Shown here in pieces: positions 40,201 to 52,764 of a DNA stretch of 64,000 nt. The stretch covers positions 30,804,141-30,868,140 of the forward strand of contig NC_087071.1 of the NCBI RefSeq assembly GCF_963678635.1, read 5' to 3'. The notes beneath the pieces are model-generated. The model worked only from the letters and a program-made list of their open reading frames with translations, did not search any database and was not told where the DNA came from. Source of the DNA: Symsagittifera roscoffensis. Its lineage: Eukaryota > Xenacoelomorpha > Acoela > Convolutidae. The position numbers were made by a program, and so were the translations under genes. Positions within the stretch are counted from its first letter, which is position 1. Every line of letters begins with the position of its first letter.

Positions 40201-43200
40201 CTCAAGTTTTCAGAATTTTATCAAAGAATGTCAATTATAATTGTTTTTAAAATTCAAATAATTTCAACTTGTAACAATTTTTTTGGAAAATTGAATGTTG
40301 AAAAAACATTTCAATCATTGTTTATTCAGTACATGCTCTATATTTTGTCCAACTCTGTTGACTGTGATTTCATTCAATCCTATCAAAGTTGATTCACATT
40401 TCTTAATGGTAGATGCAGCCCAACGTCAATATCCAAAACGACATCAACGCATATTTCTTACTATAAATTCAGAAACAAAAAGCACATGAGACAATTTTTG
40501 ATTATTTTATCTTAAAACATACGTTTTTTTTTCAATTTCAACAAAGTTTGCAGAGTGTTTTTGAATTTGAAAAAATTGAAGAACGGAAAAATAATTTGCG
40601 CTGACTTATTGGGGTCGAATTATTTCCATCCAAATTTTCAATCAAAATATTCATAACTTTCAATTGATTTAACAACTTTTTGAAATACTGAATCATTTTG
40701 AACCACTGATTTCTGAATAAATAGCGAAATAGAGAAAAGGCTCCAGACAATAAGGGCTTGCTGAAAATAACAACAGAACAGAGCAACTTGTTCCCTACCC
40801 AAACTCCAGTGCGACCCAGCAAAGACTGCCAGGTATTTTGATCAAAATGTGTTAGGCAAACATCTGGTCTGATTTATTTATTGAGTTTGGGGGATCGGAA
40901 TACAATACTTCTCTCACAAGGCGTGTATGGTAATTAGGTTAATCAAGCAAAACTTCAGCAGATAAAAAACATCAAAAAACAATTAAAGTTTGTCATTATT
41001 GAAGCATTCTCAAACGTCAATGAACCATGTACATTGACCCAGTTACAACTTGTGTTTTTTTCGGAAAAGATTTGCAAAACTTGTTTGCGCTCAAAATCAA
41101 TTTTTTAGCTTCAAGATATGATACAAAAAAACGAAAATAAACCAAAACTAATCCGAAAGCAAAGTTTCTCCCAACATTTGCAATGCTTATTTAGTCGCCT
41201 TTACAAAAAAAGACTAGAAAAAGAGAATTTTTTTTTTTAGTTCAAAAAGTCCTGCTGAAGCCGCTAAAAAAAATTAAAATAGACTTTTCTAAACCTAATT
41301 TTTTGTTTTGTCCATAAAATCTACTCGTTTGCTTAACTGGCTCGAAAGTTGTCAAAATTCTTTAAAACGTCAACCGTTTTCCTCAACGCTGAGAAAATCA
41401 ATTTGCGTCGTTCGAATTGCATTTTTAATGTTGTTTATTTGGGTAAAAGTTTCAATATCAAATCAAAATGTTCAGGCCAGGTTCATTACTAAACAATGCT
41501 TGACAACTTCCGATAACTATTTGTGCTATCAGGTTTTGTGTGGAAAAAAAAACAAACAGAAAAAAAAAACACTATAACTAACCTAAAGACAAAGTTCCTT
41601 CCGGCTTTTTGTGGTCGCAAAAATACACCGAATTGAAAATAGCAGTTGAAAAATTATGTGGGTTAGTGTCTGGAAATGTCTAAAACAAAAAGAAAAAAAG
41701 ATCAATTGAAATTAAAAAGTCTCATTAGTTTCTCAGAATCATAATTGATTCGAAATGACATATCAGAAAAGAAAAATGATCTTCAAATATGACATTCAAA
41801 ATGACATTTTGGTTTGAACACTCAATCTCTAAGGCAACTTTCTCACATAAATCAATTTCGTTTAGTTCTTTGCAAATTAGGGAATTTTCTATGGCGTTGT
41901 CTGATTCTTATCTCCAAACTATGGAGTCAACATTAGAGCAAATGCTCTGTAATCAAAAAGCAATGTGACCGCATTTTTCAAAATTTTATTCAAGATTGTG
42001 TCAAACGATTTTTTAATGTTGTTAATTTCCTCAAGACGAAGGGGGAACCGTATTCAAGGCCGAATCGAGCTCGTGATTTGACTCGTATACTGCTTTGAGG
42101 CATAACGTAAGCGTTTTCCTACAAAAATTTTGCAGCAACGAAAGAAGAAACCAGATAACTGGACTTCAGCTAATTTACTGACAAATGCCTTGGCTCTTTT
42201 CCAGTTCCCCCCTTTCAAAATAACGAGTTTTATATTTGTTTTACGTGTTATTACGGCTGAATGCGTGAATTTACGCTGTAAAGTATGAAGAACAAATCTG
42301 TTCAGAATTGTCGATTTGTTCACTACACCAAATTTCATTGCATTGTGACAACGTTAATTAGACTTTTCAAAATTGAATTTGAAAGGGGGGAACTGGAAAA
42401 GAGCCAATGCTTTCAATGATTTGAAGTCAAGCTATTATAGTCGTATTTTTGTTTGGGTTAGTTTTTGGGGAGATTCTGACAAAGAAACGACCGCAGTTTT
42501 TTTATTTTATTCGGTAACAAGATTAAAGGTAATAAAATGCTGCAAAAATAAGACTCTCTAATCAATTTGATAACAAATACATAGCTGTATTTTCTTTGAA
42601 AAGCCGTCAGTTGATCCAAAACCGAAGTTTTTATAAAGGTGATCATGTCAGTGTCAGTTTAAATGATAATCTTACTATAATCTCACTTCCCTTTAGTTGA
42701 AGTAGAATGCTTTTCGATAAAAAAATGCGTCAAACTTGTTTTTCGGGCTTGTTTTTCAAAGCACTTTTCGCTCGAAGATGAACTAGATTTTTGGTAAATA
42801 TATAATTAAATATCCTTATTTAGCTGATACAAAAATTTCTCTTAGTGGTACCATGCGACAATTTTATGCGACAAAATTTTTTCGTTCGCGTTCTATGAAA
42901 CACTCAAAAAGTTTCGACAAAAAAGAATTTTTTTTCAAGCTGAACCGCCTAAGATGCTAGATACATCATTGAAACTTTTTAAAAATACTTTTGAAGAAAA
43001 CGTGCACGAGAAACAGCATTCACAAAGAGCAGTTATGCTGAGCAGTAAAACTGTTAATGAAATTTGAATGCAAAACTAGAAGTTGTCTGTATCTTAATTT
43101 TCGGGTTGATTGGAAAAACTCACGGCATGTTAGATTAAGTCAGTATTTAAAACGATATTAGGCCATCTCCATTGTTTTCCGTACTCTATATGCTTTTTGA

Positions 43201-44278
43201 CATTTCTAGGACAAAAAATGGTCAGACTGTTACGCATCTCTCATGCCTTTGTGTACTTAGAGCGCAAATTTTCAAGATTCATGCGAAGGAATGCAAGACT
43301 TGTAGAATTATTTGGCTCTTTTCCACTCACTGCCGTTTTAAACTTTCAATAATTAAATTTATTTTTTTTTCTCTGCTCTAAGGGCTAAATAAGTGATTTT
43401 CTGATATAAGTATGAAACGCAAACCTTTTTAAAGTAGATAGTTTGTTAACCGCACAAAACTTTGCGGGGAGGTAGTTGAAGATAGGGGGAACGTGGAAAA
43501 CACCCGAATTATGCAAGAAATGAATTCTTAATTTGAAATTTGAATTGCCAAATCTTGTAAGATACAAAGAGTTGGAACATTTCCTTTGCTGTGAAAAGCT
43601 TTTTAAAAAAGGTCGGAAGAGCTGAACCAATGTATCATAATTTTTAAGTAGTGGTCAATCAATACGCAGTATGGTCTAAGAGCAGAATGGATCCAAGAGC
43701 AAAAAAAAACAAAAATTTTATTTTTTACAAGCTAATCGTTAAATTATATATAAGAATTGACAATATTTCCAAGGAAACGAGCTTTAATGCATAAAATCAG
43801 TAATTTTTTCAAGATTATAAACAAACCAAGGAAAAAACTTCTTAAAATTATTCAATTTATGAATAATTTTTTCCATTTCTTGGTATTGTTGACTATTCTT
43901 ATAATTGTTTATCAATGAACCCGTATAAACCAAAAGTCAATCATTTTCTGTTTTTCTACTCCTCCCGCACCGAGCACCCATGGATTCTAATTGACTATAA
44001 CGGATTATCGGGTCAAAATAACCCATTATTATCCATCAAAATTGTAAAAACTCAGACCAGGAAATTAATAATTTTGCCATTATATTCGATATGTTCGATT
44101 TTTTTTGAAAACAAAATCCATTACAATCCAATATAATTGATTATAATCCACTTGTTTTAGAACTAATTTTGATTATTATTACAGAAAATTCGCAAATTTT
44201 GCAAACAAATTGGCAAAACGAATGCCAAGGCTTTCACAAAATGCCATGTTTCAATTTGAACTCCTCGAGTTGTCTTAC
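37232..44278. other. Non-coding intronic sequence of duplication copy 2
   Basis: Parallel to 2,120-9,169. No further exon could be supported. Confidence 0.55.
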
Positions 44279-44408
44279 CTCTGGCAGGGATGGGGTGGGA
44301 AAATGGCAGGGATTGGTTGGATTGGGGGTGGTAAACGCGGGGAGAGGTAAAGTACATGTGGGAGGGGGTAAAAGTAAATGAGGTCAAACTGGGGGAGGGG
44401 GTGGTACT
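44279..44408 (+). repeat. G-rich tract, copy 2
   Basis: Same tract as 9,170-9,297. Here the sequence continues GGATAGGGGGTTTTAAACTG, which probably shows the state before the retroelement arrived in copy 1. Confidence 0.6.
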
Positions 44409-44782
44409 GGATAGGGGGTTTTAAACTGAGATGAATTAAAAAATTAGAGACGAAAGTATAAAAATTTTATTGTGAATTGTAACATTTAATGAAGCGTAAT
44501 ACGTAGCAACTGCACTGAATAGGAAATGAGATAAATTAACCTCCTTAAAATCGATTATAATGCATTTTATAGGCATAAAATTTATTAGGATTATGATCAG
44601 TTTTTATTGGATTATAGTCGATTATTTTGTAAATTTATAGATACTGACAATGTTAGGACAAAATAATCGATTTTGATCCATGGGCGCTTGATGCGGGTTG
44701 GACCCATTCTTCACTTGAACCATTTTGCCTATTGCTCCGATTCCTTTTGAAATTTTTTGAGGTAGTTATTTTTAGGTTGTAA

Positions 44783-44980
44783 ATTACGAGGCCAAACTGT
44801 GCATTTTGTGCATTGTAAGCGGATTTCGCAACAAGGACGCTCCCTTTGTTCTTCGTTTGTTCTTTCATTTACTTCGCGTTCCGATAAAATTTTATTATGT
44901 TAAAAGACTTGTCCCTGGAATCCAGGAACATACAGACACAAAATTGTGAGCCTATCCAGTTCACAGTTTGGCCTCGTAAT
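44783..44980. mobile_element. MITE, family ATTACGAGGCCAAACTGTGC, copy 1
   Basis: 198 bp, ends ATTACGAGGCCAAACTGTGC and its mirror CACAGTTTGGCCTCGTAAT. The interior aligns with the reverse complement of the 198-bp element at 59,499-59,696 (for example AGCGGATTTCGCAACAAGG). Confidence 0.85.
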
Positions 44981-45499
44981 GCAGTTGTTAAAAGAATTTT
45001 GCAAGATACTTGCAAAATAGCCCCTCCGTAAGATGTACTATTTTTACTCTGGTTCAGGGAAAGAATTGCAACTCGTCATTAAATGAAATGCTTCCCGATT
45101 TGCAATGGAATTTGGGAAGAGAAAAATTGAAGAACGTTACCCGACCCATCAAAGATTCAAACTACAAAACATCTGTGTCGAGAGCGATTTTTCTTACAAA
45201 TATAATTGCTGTACAATTACAATGACAAACTGGTCATTATGTATATTTTATTAGTTGACAATCAAAACGGAATGGTAATTTATTTAAATGTCCCCGGGTT
45301 GACCAAAATGTGCAACCATGCGTCGCACCATGCATGGTTCCATGGAAGCCATGGAAAATTGCCGACGTATTTTTATGTTAAAATAACACATTTTCCATGC
45401 ATGACGCGACGTATGATTCCACTTTTTTTAAAGTATGGGGGACTTCAAATTGGACAATATTGATACTTTTACTAGGGCGGTTGATAAATTATATGTCAC

Positions 45500-45652
45500 C
45501 ATGGAAGCTTGCAATGTATGGGTACTATGGTATCATGCATGGCGCGACGTATGGTTACTATGGTACCATGCATGGCGCGACGTATGGATACCATGGAAAC
45601 ATATATGGCGCTACATATGATTAACAAAGAACCATATTTGGCGCGACATAGA
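45500..45652 (+). repeat. Tandem ~33-bp repeat, unit with CATGCATGGCGCGACGTATGG-like core
   Basis: About four units in a row, e.g. CATGCATGGCGCGACG starting at 45,535 and again at 45,568, decaying towards GGCGCTACATATG and GGCGCGACATAG. Confidence 0.75.
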
Positions 45653-46194
45653 AACTGAATAATCAAATAAATTCAATATTCTCGTGGGCATCCAAAAAGT
45701 GCTCTGAACGACCTCAAAGACGTTGGTAGTAAAAATCTTTTTTTCCGCCATTCAGAGCAAAAATTTGGTTTCCAAGCAAAGCACATTATTATCTGATTTA
45801 AAAAGTTTTACCTGATGACACTGGAAAACATACCTGGTGATGGTTGAATAATTTTCATAAAACTGTCTAAAACAAAACAAGCATTTCAGAAATATGAAAA
45901 ATTATCAAAACATAAAATAAAATAATTACCATCAATAAAAACAATTCAACAGAGGCAAAGCAGAGCTTCACATCACTTGCAAAACAACGAAATCGTCGCA
46001 AACTAAAAAACAGATTCTGCAAAAAAAAATACAAGAAAAAATCCAACGAAAATTTTTTCAAGCGATCAAAAGTATAACCAACACAAAATGCAAACTTCGA
46101 TCAAAATTTCGTTTAAAATGTTAACATGCACAAAAAATGTCTGTTGCAACAGGCCCAATAGATAAATAGGTCCAGCAGATGAATCTTCACAAAA

Positions 46195-46375
46195 ACTAAT
46201 CGGAGGTAAATTATCTTTTTAAAATTGAACTCAGAAAGTCGATATTTTAAAAGTGCTGTAAGAAATTTTCGTTGAAAACTATAATTTCCACGAGCAAAAA
46301 TTGACTGAACAAAAACCACGCCGAGCATAAATATTCCGTTTTCTTCAAAAGTCAGAACAACAACACGTTCAAATA
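46195..46375 (-). repeat. Divergent copy of the 554-bp repeat family
   Basis: Matches the inverted copy at 55,060-55,240 in order (AAATTATCTTTTTAAAATTGA, CGTTGAAAACT, GAGCATAAATATTCCGTT). Confidence 0.5.
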
Positions 46376-47226
46376 GAGAATTTTGTTCACCAGGCAACTT
46401 TTCATTGCTTGTTGTCAAAATTAAGTTTGATTAATATTTCAATAATTTTTTAAAATTTTTTCTTCTGTGGAAACATTGTTTTAAGTTTTTTAATTGAATT
46501 ACTATTGAAAAAAAAAACCAAATTTTAAAATATCTTGTGGCAATCGGACACGGTTTGTTTAAAACAGAGTTTTGTTTGTAATTCGATTCAAGACGTACTA
46601 AATAAAGCTTTGCTCCGGAATGAGAAAAATTTTCATAAAATTGAAAATAAAACATTTTTCACCAATCTTCACGCATTTTTTTTCTCCAAAAGTATCTTCT
46701 CAGCTTACCCCCTCAAAATTTGAAAATGCAAATGAACCTCGAAATAAACGAAAATTTCGTCAATTTTGGTTGTGCTGTTGCCTTCTCTATTAAAAATGTC
46801 TTTGTAAGGAAATATCGATTCCATAAATGGCGCCATTTATGGTGCGACGTATGGTTTGCATGGTAGAAAAAAAATTAAACTTTATTAAAAGGATACTTTG
46901 CACTAGAGATACTTTTTCTCAGTCGTTTTTGTCAATTAACCTCTATTTTACGGTTTTCTAGAGAAAAAAAAATTGGTGAAAAATCTCTTCCATACGTAGC
47001 ACCATATATGTTGCGACGTATGATTTGCATGGTGAAAATTTTTGATATTTTACCAACAGCTTGCATAACGATGAGAAACCGTTTTATTACAATTTTACTC
47101 CGTTAAAAAGCTATTTTGAGGGTTTTCGAAACCAATGTATGGGCGAAGTATGATTAATCATTTTCCATGCAAATCATGCATGGATGTGCATGGTTGCGCA
47201 TTATCTTCTATGGTGGGCAGCCCGGG

Positions 47227-48135
47227 TCGTTAAGGTAAAACTTACAATATTTAATTTGAAATAATTGAAAACTTCAATTGCCTGTGCAACGAATTTAAAT
47301 CATACATGTTCAAAGTATAATTTAAACTGAACTTTCTTCCTTTTCAAAGATATTCGAGCCCGGATCAGGACCGAGCCTTGCTGAGCCCGGGAGGTAGTGT
47401 TACAAAGCACCCTAGATCTTGTTCAACAAACCCCTCCCCCTCCATAGTTTTTTTGAGGACACCCACTACAAAAAAGTAATGCTAATTTTAAGCATTTACG
47501 AACACTGCTACTTTTTTGCACTGAAAAAAGTCTAGATTTTTCAGAACAGGAAACATTTATCAAGCTTCATTAGCACGTTTTATTCTTATTTTTTGATTGT
47601 ATAGACAAACATCGAAGTACTTTTGAAAAATGAGCGCAAAATTATGCTCCGGTTTTTTCTTCACGCCAATTCTGGTGGTGATTGAACTTAGAACTTTGAG
47701 ACCCCCCCGGACAAACACGCATTTTTTGCGCGTGTAAGAAGTGTTAAGATTATGAATGAAACTTTTTCAGTTGTCCTTTAAGGCATACAGGATTTTCCTA
47801 TATTGTGCCTCTCAAAGTTGGTCTGGAAAAAAACATTGCAAGATTCTCGCAAGAATTCGAATAATCTCCTGACTTCTGCATCTCGAAATTCAAGTCTCGC
47901 ATACTTTGCGAGATTCTTAGATTCTTCAAGTTTACTCTTTTTTTGATGTGTGTTCAGCGCAAAGATCTTTTTTGATTTTTTTTCTACCCTGTCATAGTTT
48001 TTTACAAAAGACATGAAATTTATAATTTGCGAAAAAAAATCTTCTGAGACTTGTTCCAATGTTAGAAATTTTAAATTTAAGGCCATACAGGGAAGAAGAT
48101 TTCCATTAGTAACATATAGACAGGTGATCTCAAAC
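47227..48135. other. Non-coding sequence
   Basis: A 120-codon minus-strand ORF (47,778-48,140) has no recognisable domain and runs into the repeat unit; I do not support it as a gene. Confidence 0.45.
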
Positions 48136-48689
48136 TTCAACGCTAATTTTTGTTCCGACTTTCGTTACGAAAGTAACGGAATATTTGTGCTCGGGGTGGG
48201 CTTTTTTCTTCAAACAAATTTCGACTATTTAACTAGCCAATTTAAACGGGATTTTTCAAATCATTCAAAAGGTATTGTTATCCTGAGCTTAAATTTGCAA
48301 AAATATTTCACCTGTAATTATTTTTTGTTGAGTTATGGGGGTTTAAAGGTTGCCCTTTTGGCCTATTTGGGACAATTAACGCGCAATATATTTCGCGCTA
48401 TTAATGCGTAAGCGGAGATTCAATCCGTCATAGAAATCGTTCAAAATTTATTGAAGGAAGCTAATTTGCAATAATTGATTTGTTAATAGGAGCGAAACCT
48501 ATCACTTTTCAGCTATTATGGAGTGTGGGGACTATTTCTAAAAAAAATCTCAGTTATGTATTTTTTCATTTTTCTTTTAACTTTGTTTTTTTTCTCTCGT
48601 TATTAGTGCTCCATAAACGTTAAAAGGCACCTGAATTATTCTGGGCTTTGCCCTGATACGAGCAGTCTTGTTATGGTTTGGGAAGTGTT
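48136..48689 (+). repeat. 554-bp repeat family, tandem copy 1
   Basis: Begins TTCAACGCTAATTTTTGTTC and ends GGGAAGTGTT. Near the start is a hairpin, TTCCGACTTTCGT/ACGAAAGTAACGGAA. Near the end is a small stem GGGC-TTT-GCCC followed by TGATACGAGCAGTCTTG. Nearly identical to 48,729-49,281. Confidence 0.88.
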
Positions 48690-48728
48690 TCCTAAAGTTT
48701 AAAAGTTTTGAAGAAAAAAGCAACAGCG

Positions 48729-49281
48729 TTCAACGCTAATTTTTGTTCCGACTTTCGTAACTAAAGTAACGGAATATTTGTGCTCGGGGTGGGCTTTTTT
48801 CTTCAAACAAATTTCGACTATTTAACTAGCCAATTTAAACGGGATTTTTCAAATCATTCAAAAGGTATTGTTATCCTGAGCTTAAATTTGCAAAAATATT
48901 TCACCTGTAATTATTTTTTGTTGAGTTATGGGGGTTTAAAGGTTGCCCTTTTGGCCTATTTGGGACAATTAACGCGCAATATATTTCGCGCTATTAATGC
49001 GTAAGCGGAGATTCAATCCGTCATAGAAATCGTTCAAAATTTATTGAAGGAAGCTAATTTGCAATAATTGATTTGTTAATAGGAGCGAAACCTATCACTT
49101 TTCACCTATTATGGCGTGTGGGGACTATTTCTAAAAAAAATCTCAGTTATGTATTTTTTCCTTTTTCTTTTAACTTTGTTTTTTTCTCTCGTTATTAGTG
49201 CTCCATAAACGTTAAAAGGCACCTCAATTATTCTGGGCTTTACCCTGATACGAGCAGTCTTGTTATGGTTTGGGAAGTGTT
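48729..49281 (+). repeat. 554-bp repeat family, tandem copy 2
   Basis: Direct repeat of the preceding copy, separated by 39 bases, with only a handful of differences. The short ORF inside is shared because of the duplication and has no recognised function. Confidence 0.88.
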
Positions 49282-50480
49282 ATGCAAATATCAATGGAAC
49301 CTAAAAAACATAGTTTATTGCTTTTGTGTAAATTTAATTGTATCTCTGGAACTGAAAGTATTTATCTGAACGCTTTCCAAGGAGAATTAAAGCCAGGTAA
49401 TTTTTAATATCAAACTTTCAGAGAGTGCAAAATTTCTAAAGTTTATAAAAAATCTCTGAATGTTATAATTGAAAATTTATCCATTTAAATAAATACAATT
49501 ATTCAAGAAACTGCCAAGTTCGTTTTAGTTCTTGGGAAACTTCTAAGCTTATCTACTATCTACATACCTTGCAAAAAGTTACTATACAAGGTCCATACGA
49601 AGCCATCCGATCGAATTACTTTATTTCACATTGATGAAGAGATGAAACCAAGCAACAGCTATAAAATCTATCAGCTAATAAACAAAAATTTACTCAACTG
49701 CTAGCCTAGATGTTAAACCTCTCTCTTTTGGCATATCAACTAGTTTTTTTTCAAAAAGCATTGACTTTTTAAAGTTTAATAACAAACAGTCCTGTAAATT
49801 TTTTAATTTTCGTATTAACATAAAATGCAGCTCGATAAGTTATCACTCGAGTATTTAATCTGGGTTTTAATTTGGCTTATTTTTTTAAAAATCAGCTATG
49901 AAAATAATCAAAAACAATGAAATCTTTAAGTTCAGCAAAAAAAATTTTTATTCGAAAAGCTCTTACGCAAATCCACTAAATATTTCCCTTAGTCCCTGAA
50001 TTTTTTATTTAAAAAAGATTTTGTTCTTAAAACTACTCTTTTGTTGAATTGGCATTAATAGCAGAAAAAACATATGTTAGTTTAGAACGAATAAATGTCA
50101 AATAATAAAATGGCCAGGAGGCAAACCAACTTCATTAGAATTGTTACAAATGAAGCAATTGACTTAATTGATTTTTCAACGACTTTCGTATAGCAGGGTT
50201 TAATGATCAAAAAAGAGCACCCGAAACACTCTTAATTTTTTAAAAAACCGAGCTATTCGAAATCTTAGGATACCCGAGGTGACAAAAACGGATAAAAATT
50301 GATTATTTACAGAAAAATAAACATATGTCAGATCTGTTGTAATTTAATATCGTAAAATTCGACTGTTTGGTTTTAATAATTGATTATAATGCATTTTGTT
50401 TGCAAACGTTTTTAAAATGCATATCTTCATTAAAAAATCATTATCAAAAAACTATAAATCTTTTTTTTTCTGTATCAAAC
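49282..50480. other. Non-coding AT-rich sequence
   Basis: No feature supported. Confidence 0.5.
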
Positions 50481-50660
50481 TCCATATATACTATCTACAG
50501 ATCGCATAGAGAGTCTTACAGGTTTCCTACAGTTTAAATACAGATTATCTTAAAATTATTTACTGATCATTTACAGATTATAAACAGATTATATACAGAT
50601 TAAAGAGATTTTTTACGGACTATATCAATATTGAATACAGATTTTATACTGATTTTCTCG
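50481..50660 (+). repeat. Degenerate TACAGATTAT minisatellite, block 1
   Basis: About a dozen imperfect copies of a ~11-bp unit such as ATACAGATTATC, TTTACAGATTATA, ATACAGATTAAAG. Confidence 0.7.
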
Positions 50661-51114
50661 AATCCCCGCCCATCAGATAAAATGATTATTGTGAAACAAA
50701 ATTTGATGGATGCTTTTTAGGTATATTTTGTACTGATATTTGCTCTGAAAAAGTTAAACAACAAAAAAGGTGGAAATTTTTTCTTCGAAATTTAATTTCC
50801 TTTTTCGAAATTTTCGCTGATGATTTGTTTTCTCAAAACTGCGATGAAAAGATTGATTTTATGAAGGGTTCTTGTAGAAAAAAAAATTGCACAAAATTTT
50901 TTTTTTTACAGTGGTAACCCTTAGGTTGCAAACTTTTAGATGGATCTTTTGAAACTTGTGGATTGCACAGACAGTTCTCCTCCTCAGCGTTCAGCTCACT
51001 ATAACCCTGCATTTTTTCTAACAAATGCGAAAGAAATTACTTGAAAGTTTGAATGGTCAAAAATAAATTGTTGGAACTCTTATAAAATTTAGACAATGAA
51101 ATCAATTGAGAATT

Positions 51115-51260
51115 GATAGATTTTATACATATTTTATCCAGAATATTTTCAGATTTTCTACAGACTATATACAGACTGCCTGCACATTATATACACGATT
51201 TTTTATAGGAGGATTATTTATTGACTGTATTCAGATTATCTACAGAGTCTATGAAGGTTT
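51115..51260 (+). repeat. Degenerate TACAGATTAT minisatellite, block 2
   Basis: Same unit and orientation as block 1 (TACAGACTATATACAGACT, TTCAGATTATCTACAGA), about 450 bases further on. Confidence 0.6.
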
Positions 51261-51728
51261 CATAGAATAGAAAATTTGATTAATTCGACCCGAAAGTCCA
51301 TTTTTTTGTGCCGGAACAAAAACCAGTTCGTTTTTGAAACAATCGGTTCCATTTTAAACAAAAATCAGAAACAGTAGCATTTTTAGAAAGAGGTGATCTG
51401 TCCCTCTAACCTATAAAAAGTTATAATCTCTTCAAAGGCTCGCCTCTGGTGTCCGATTAGTATACACACCATTCTGTGCGCTTATAATAGGTAGAGTTTG
51501 GCTTAGTAAGGAGATGAAAATCAAGTTCATGTTGGATGCTGTTTTGCTGTGCTTATGAAAAAAAAAATTGTTGTTAAACTAATCTTTAAATTGTTTACTT
51601 AATTAACAATTTTGTTCGCAAAGCTAGCCGTAGTCTAATTTCAAAAGTGAAAACAAAAAAATATTGAAGGGTTAAATCAATATTAAATATGAAATCAACA
51701 TATGGCCAAATTAAGTTTAATTATTAGA

Positions 51729-51858
51729 GGCAGTACAACAGTGGTGAAGTAGAACAAAGCAGGAAAATAGTTGCTCCAAATGTGCTAAAAATCTTCAGTT
51801 TTTGGCTGTTTTGAAAAAAATGTTTAGCTTCGGCTATGTTCTACTCTGGCTACTTGTG
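51729..51858. repeat. Short foldback repeat
   Basis: The arms pair through AGTAGAACA / TGTTCTACT and flanking partial matches; similar in design to 53,183-53,330. Confidence 0.45.
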
Positions 51859-52207
51859 CACATGAAAAGGTTACAGTTATTTTTACTTTGTTGCTCATTT
51901 ATCAATTTATTGCGTTGTATGACAAATTTACTGCATATATATTACTAACTTAATGCTTGGCTTATAACTTTTGTGTAATCGACTTTTGTGTAATTTTGAA
52001 TTTACTGCAATCGAAATGATTTATGAGGTAAATTTTTAAATCTTTTGGGTTTCCTTTTTTCAGAAGCTATTGAGGAAACCTAGAAGAAAAAAGTTGATCT
52101 ATATCATAACAAAAGGGTTGAGCAATTATTTTACATTTAACCTAAATCTTTAAAAAATGGTAAGAAAATATTTTAACTTAGTTAGTTTTAAAATAAAAAA
52201 TTCATTT

Positions 52208-52745
52208 TAACGTGGAGTCGTAGTCGGGGAAAAATTTATTGGGAAAATTTTTAGCGATAGGGGTGATTGCCTTAACTAACATGTTAATTAAATTTCTTGT
52301 GCATAGTAGGGGCCGAAAAACTGCAGTGGTTTGATGATTTTGAGTTCTTCTGGAGGGACTTTGAAGTCGTGGTTAGTGTTTTGAACCAAGTTTATGATTG
52401 AATTTCGTGCCAAGAATCAATTTTAAGAGTGGGATTTCTACAGGTTGAATGTATTCTTGTGGAATGATTATGGGGCGAGATTCCTCCGTGTGGAAATTAC
52501 AAGTATATACATTTGGCGGGCCGAGTCAAAAAATATAGTTGTTTTAATACAGTCAGCAAAATTGAGAAAAAATGGAGAGGTTTATTTCAAAATAACAAAT
52601 ATGTAACGGTGGTGGGGATTTAGGGAGGAAGAACTTTGAAAAGTGAGTGTCGTTGAATGAAGTGGTAGTAAGTATGAGTGTGAGTAAGCTTTAATTTTAG
52701 CCCTACATCAAGCGAGCAGGATGAGAAAGTAAAGGTGAGTTGAAA
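52208..52745 (-). pseudogene. Relic 1 of ORF E
   Basis: The minus strand aligns with the last ~180 codons of ORF E. Shared landmarks are the TTTCCCCGACTACGAC end, the FxIPQEYIQPVEIP-type segment, the region for the NLVQNT-type motif and the stretch encoding the CSLDV / S-C-DI-type block. The frame is destroyed by stops and indels. It also keeps the 3' flank with the ACTAACTAA intron core and GCAGTAAAT motifs. Confidence 0.75.
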
Positions 52746-52764
52746 ATGATCAAATTTAGTAAAA

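Larger units (their letters stand above)
35114..44409 (+). repeat. Segmental duplication, copy 2
   Basis: Collinear with 1-9,297. Small insertions and deletions distinguish the copies, for example a 14-base insertion near 41,325. The match ends in the G-rich tract ending GGGGGAGGGGGTGGTACTG. Confidence 0.93.
45293..47226. mobile_element. Foldback element with CCCGGGTTGACC-type ends (1.9 kb)
   Basis: The left end is CCCGGGTTGACCAAAATGTG; the right end is GTGGGCAGCCCGGG, whose mirror begins CCCGGGCTGCCCACCA. Just inside both ends is a CAACCATGC / GCATGGTTG block. The interior holds several copies of a CATGGCGCGACGTATGG-like unit (45,530-45,650, near 46,826-46,860, near 46,991-47,030). No transposase is seen. 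A divergent copy of the 554-bp family is nested at about 46,195-46,375. Confidence 0.65.

Noticed and set aside
47778-48140. 120-codon minus-strand ORF
   Set aside because: Runs into the 554-bp repeat, no recognisable domain; ORFs of this length occur by chance in this window.
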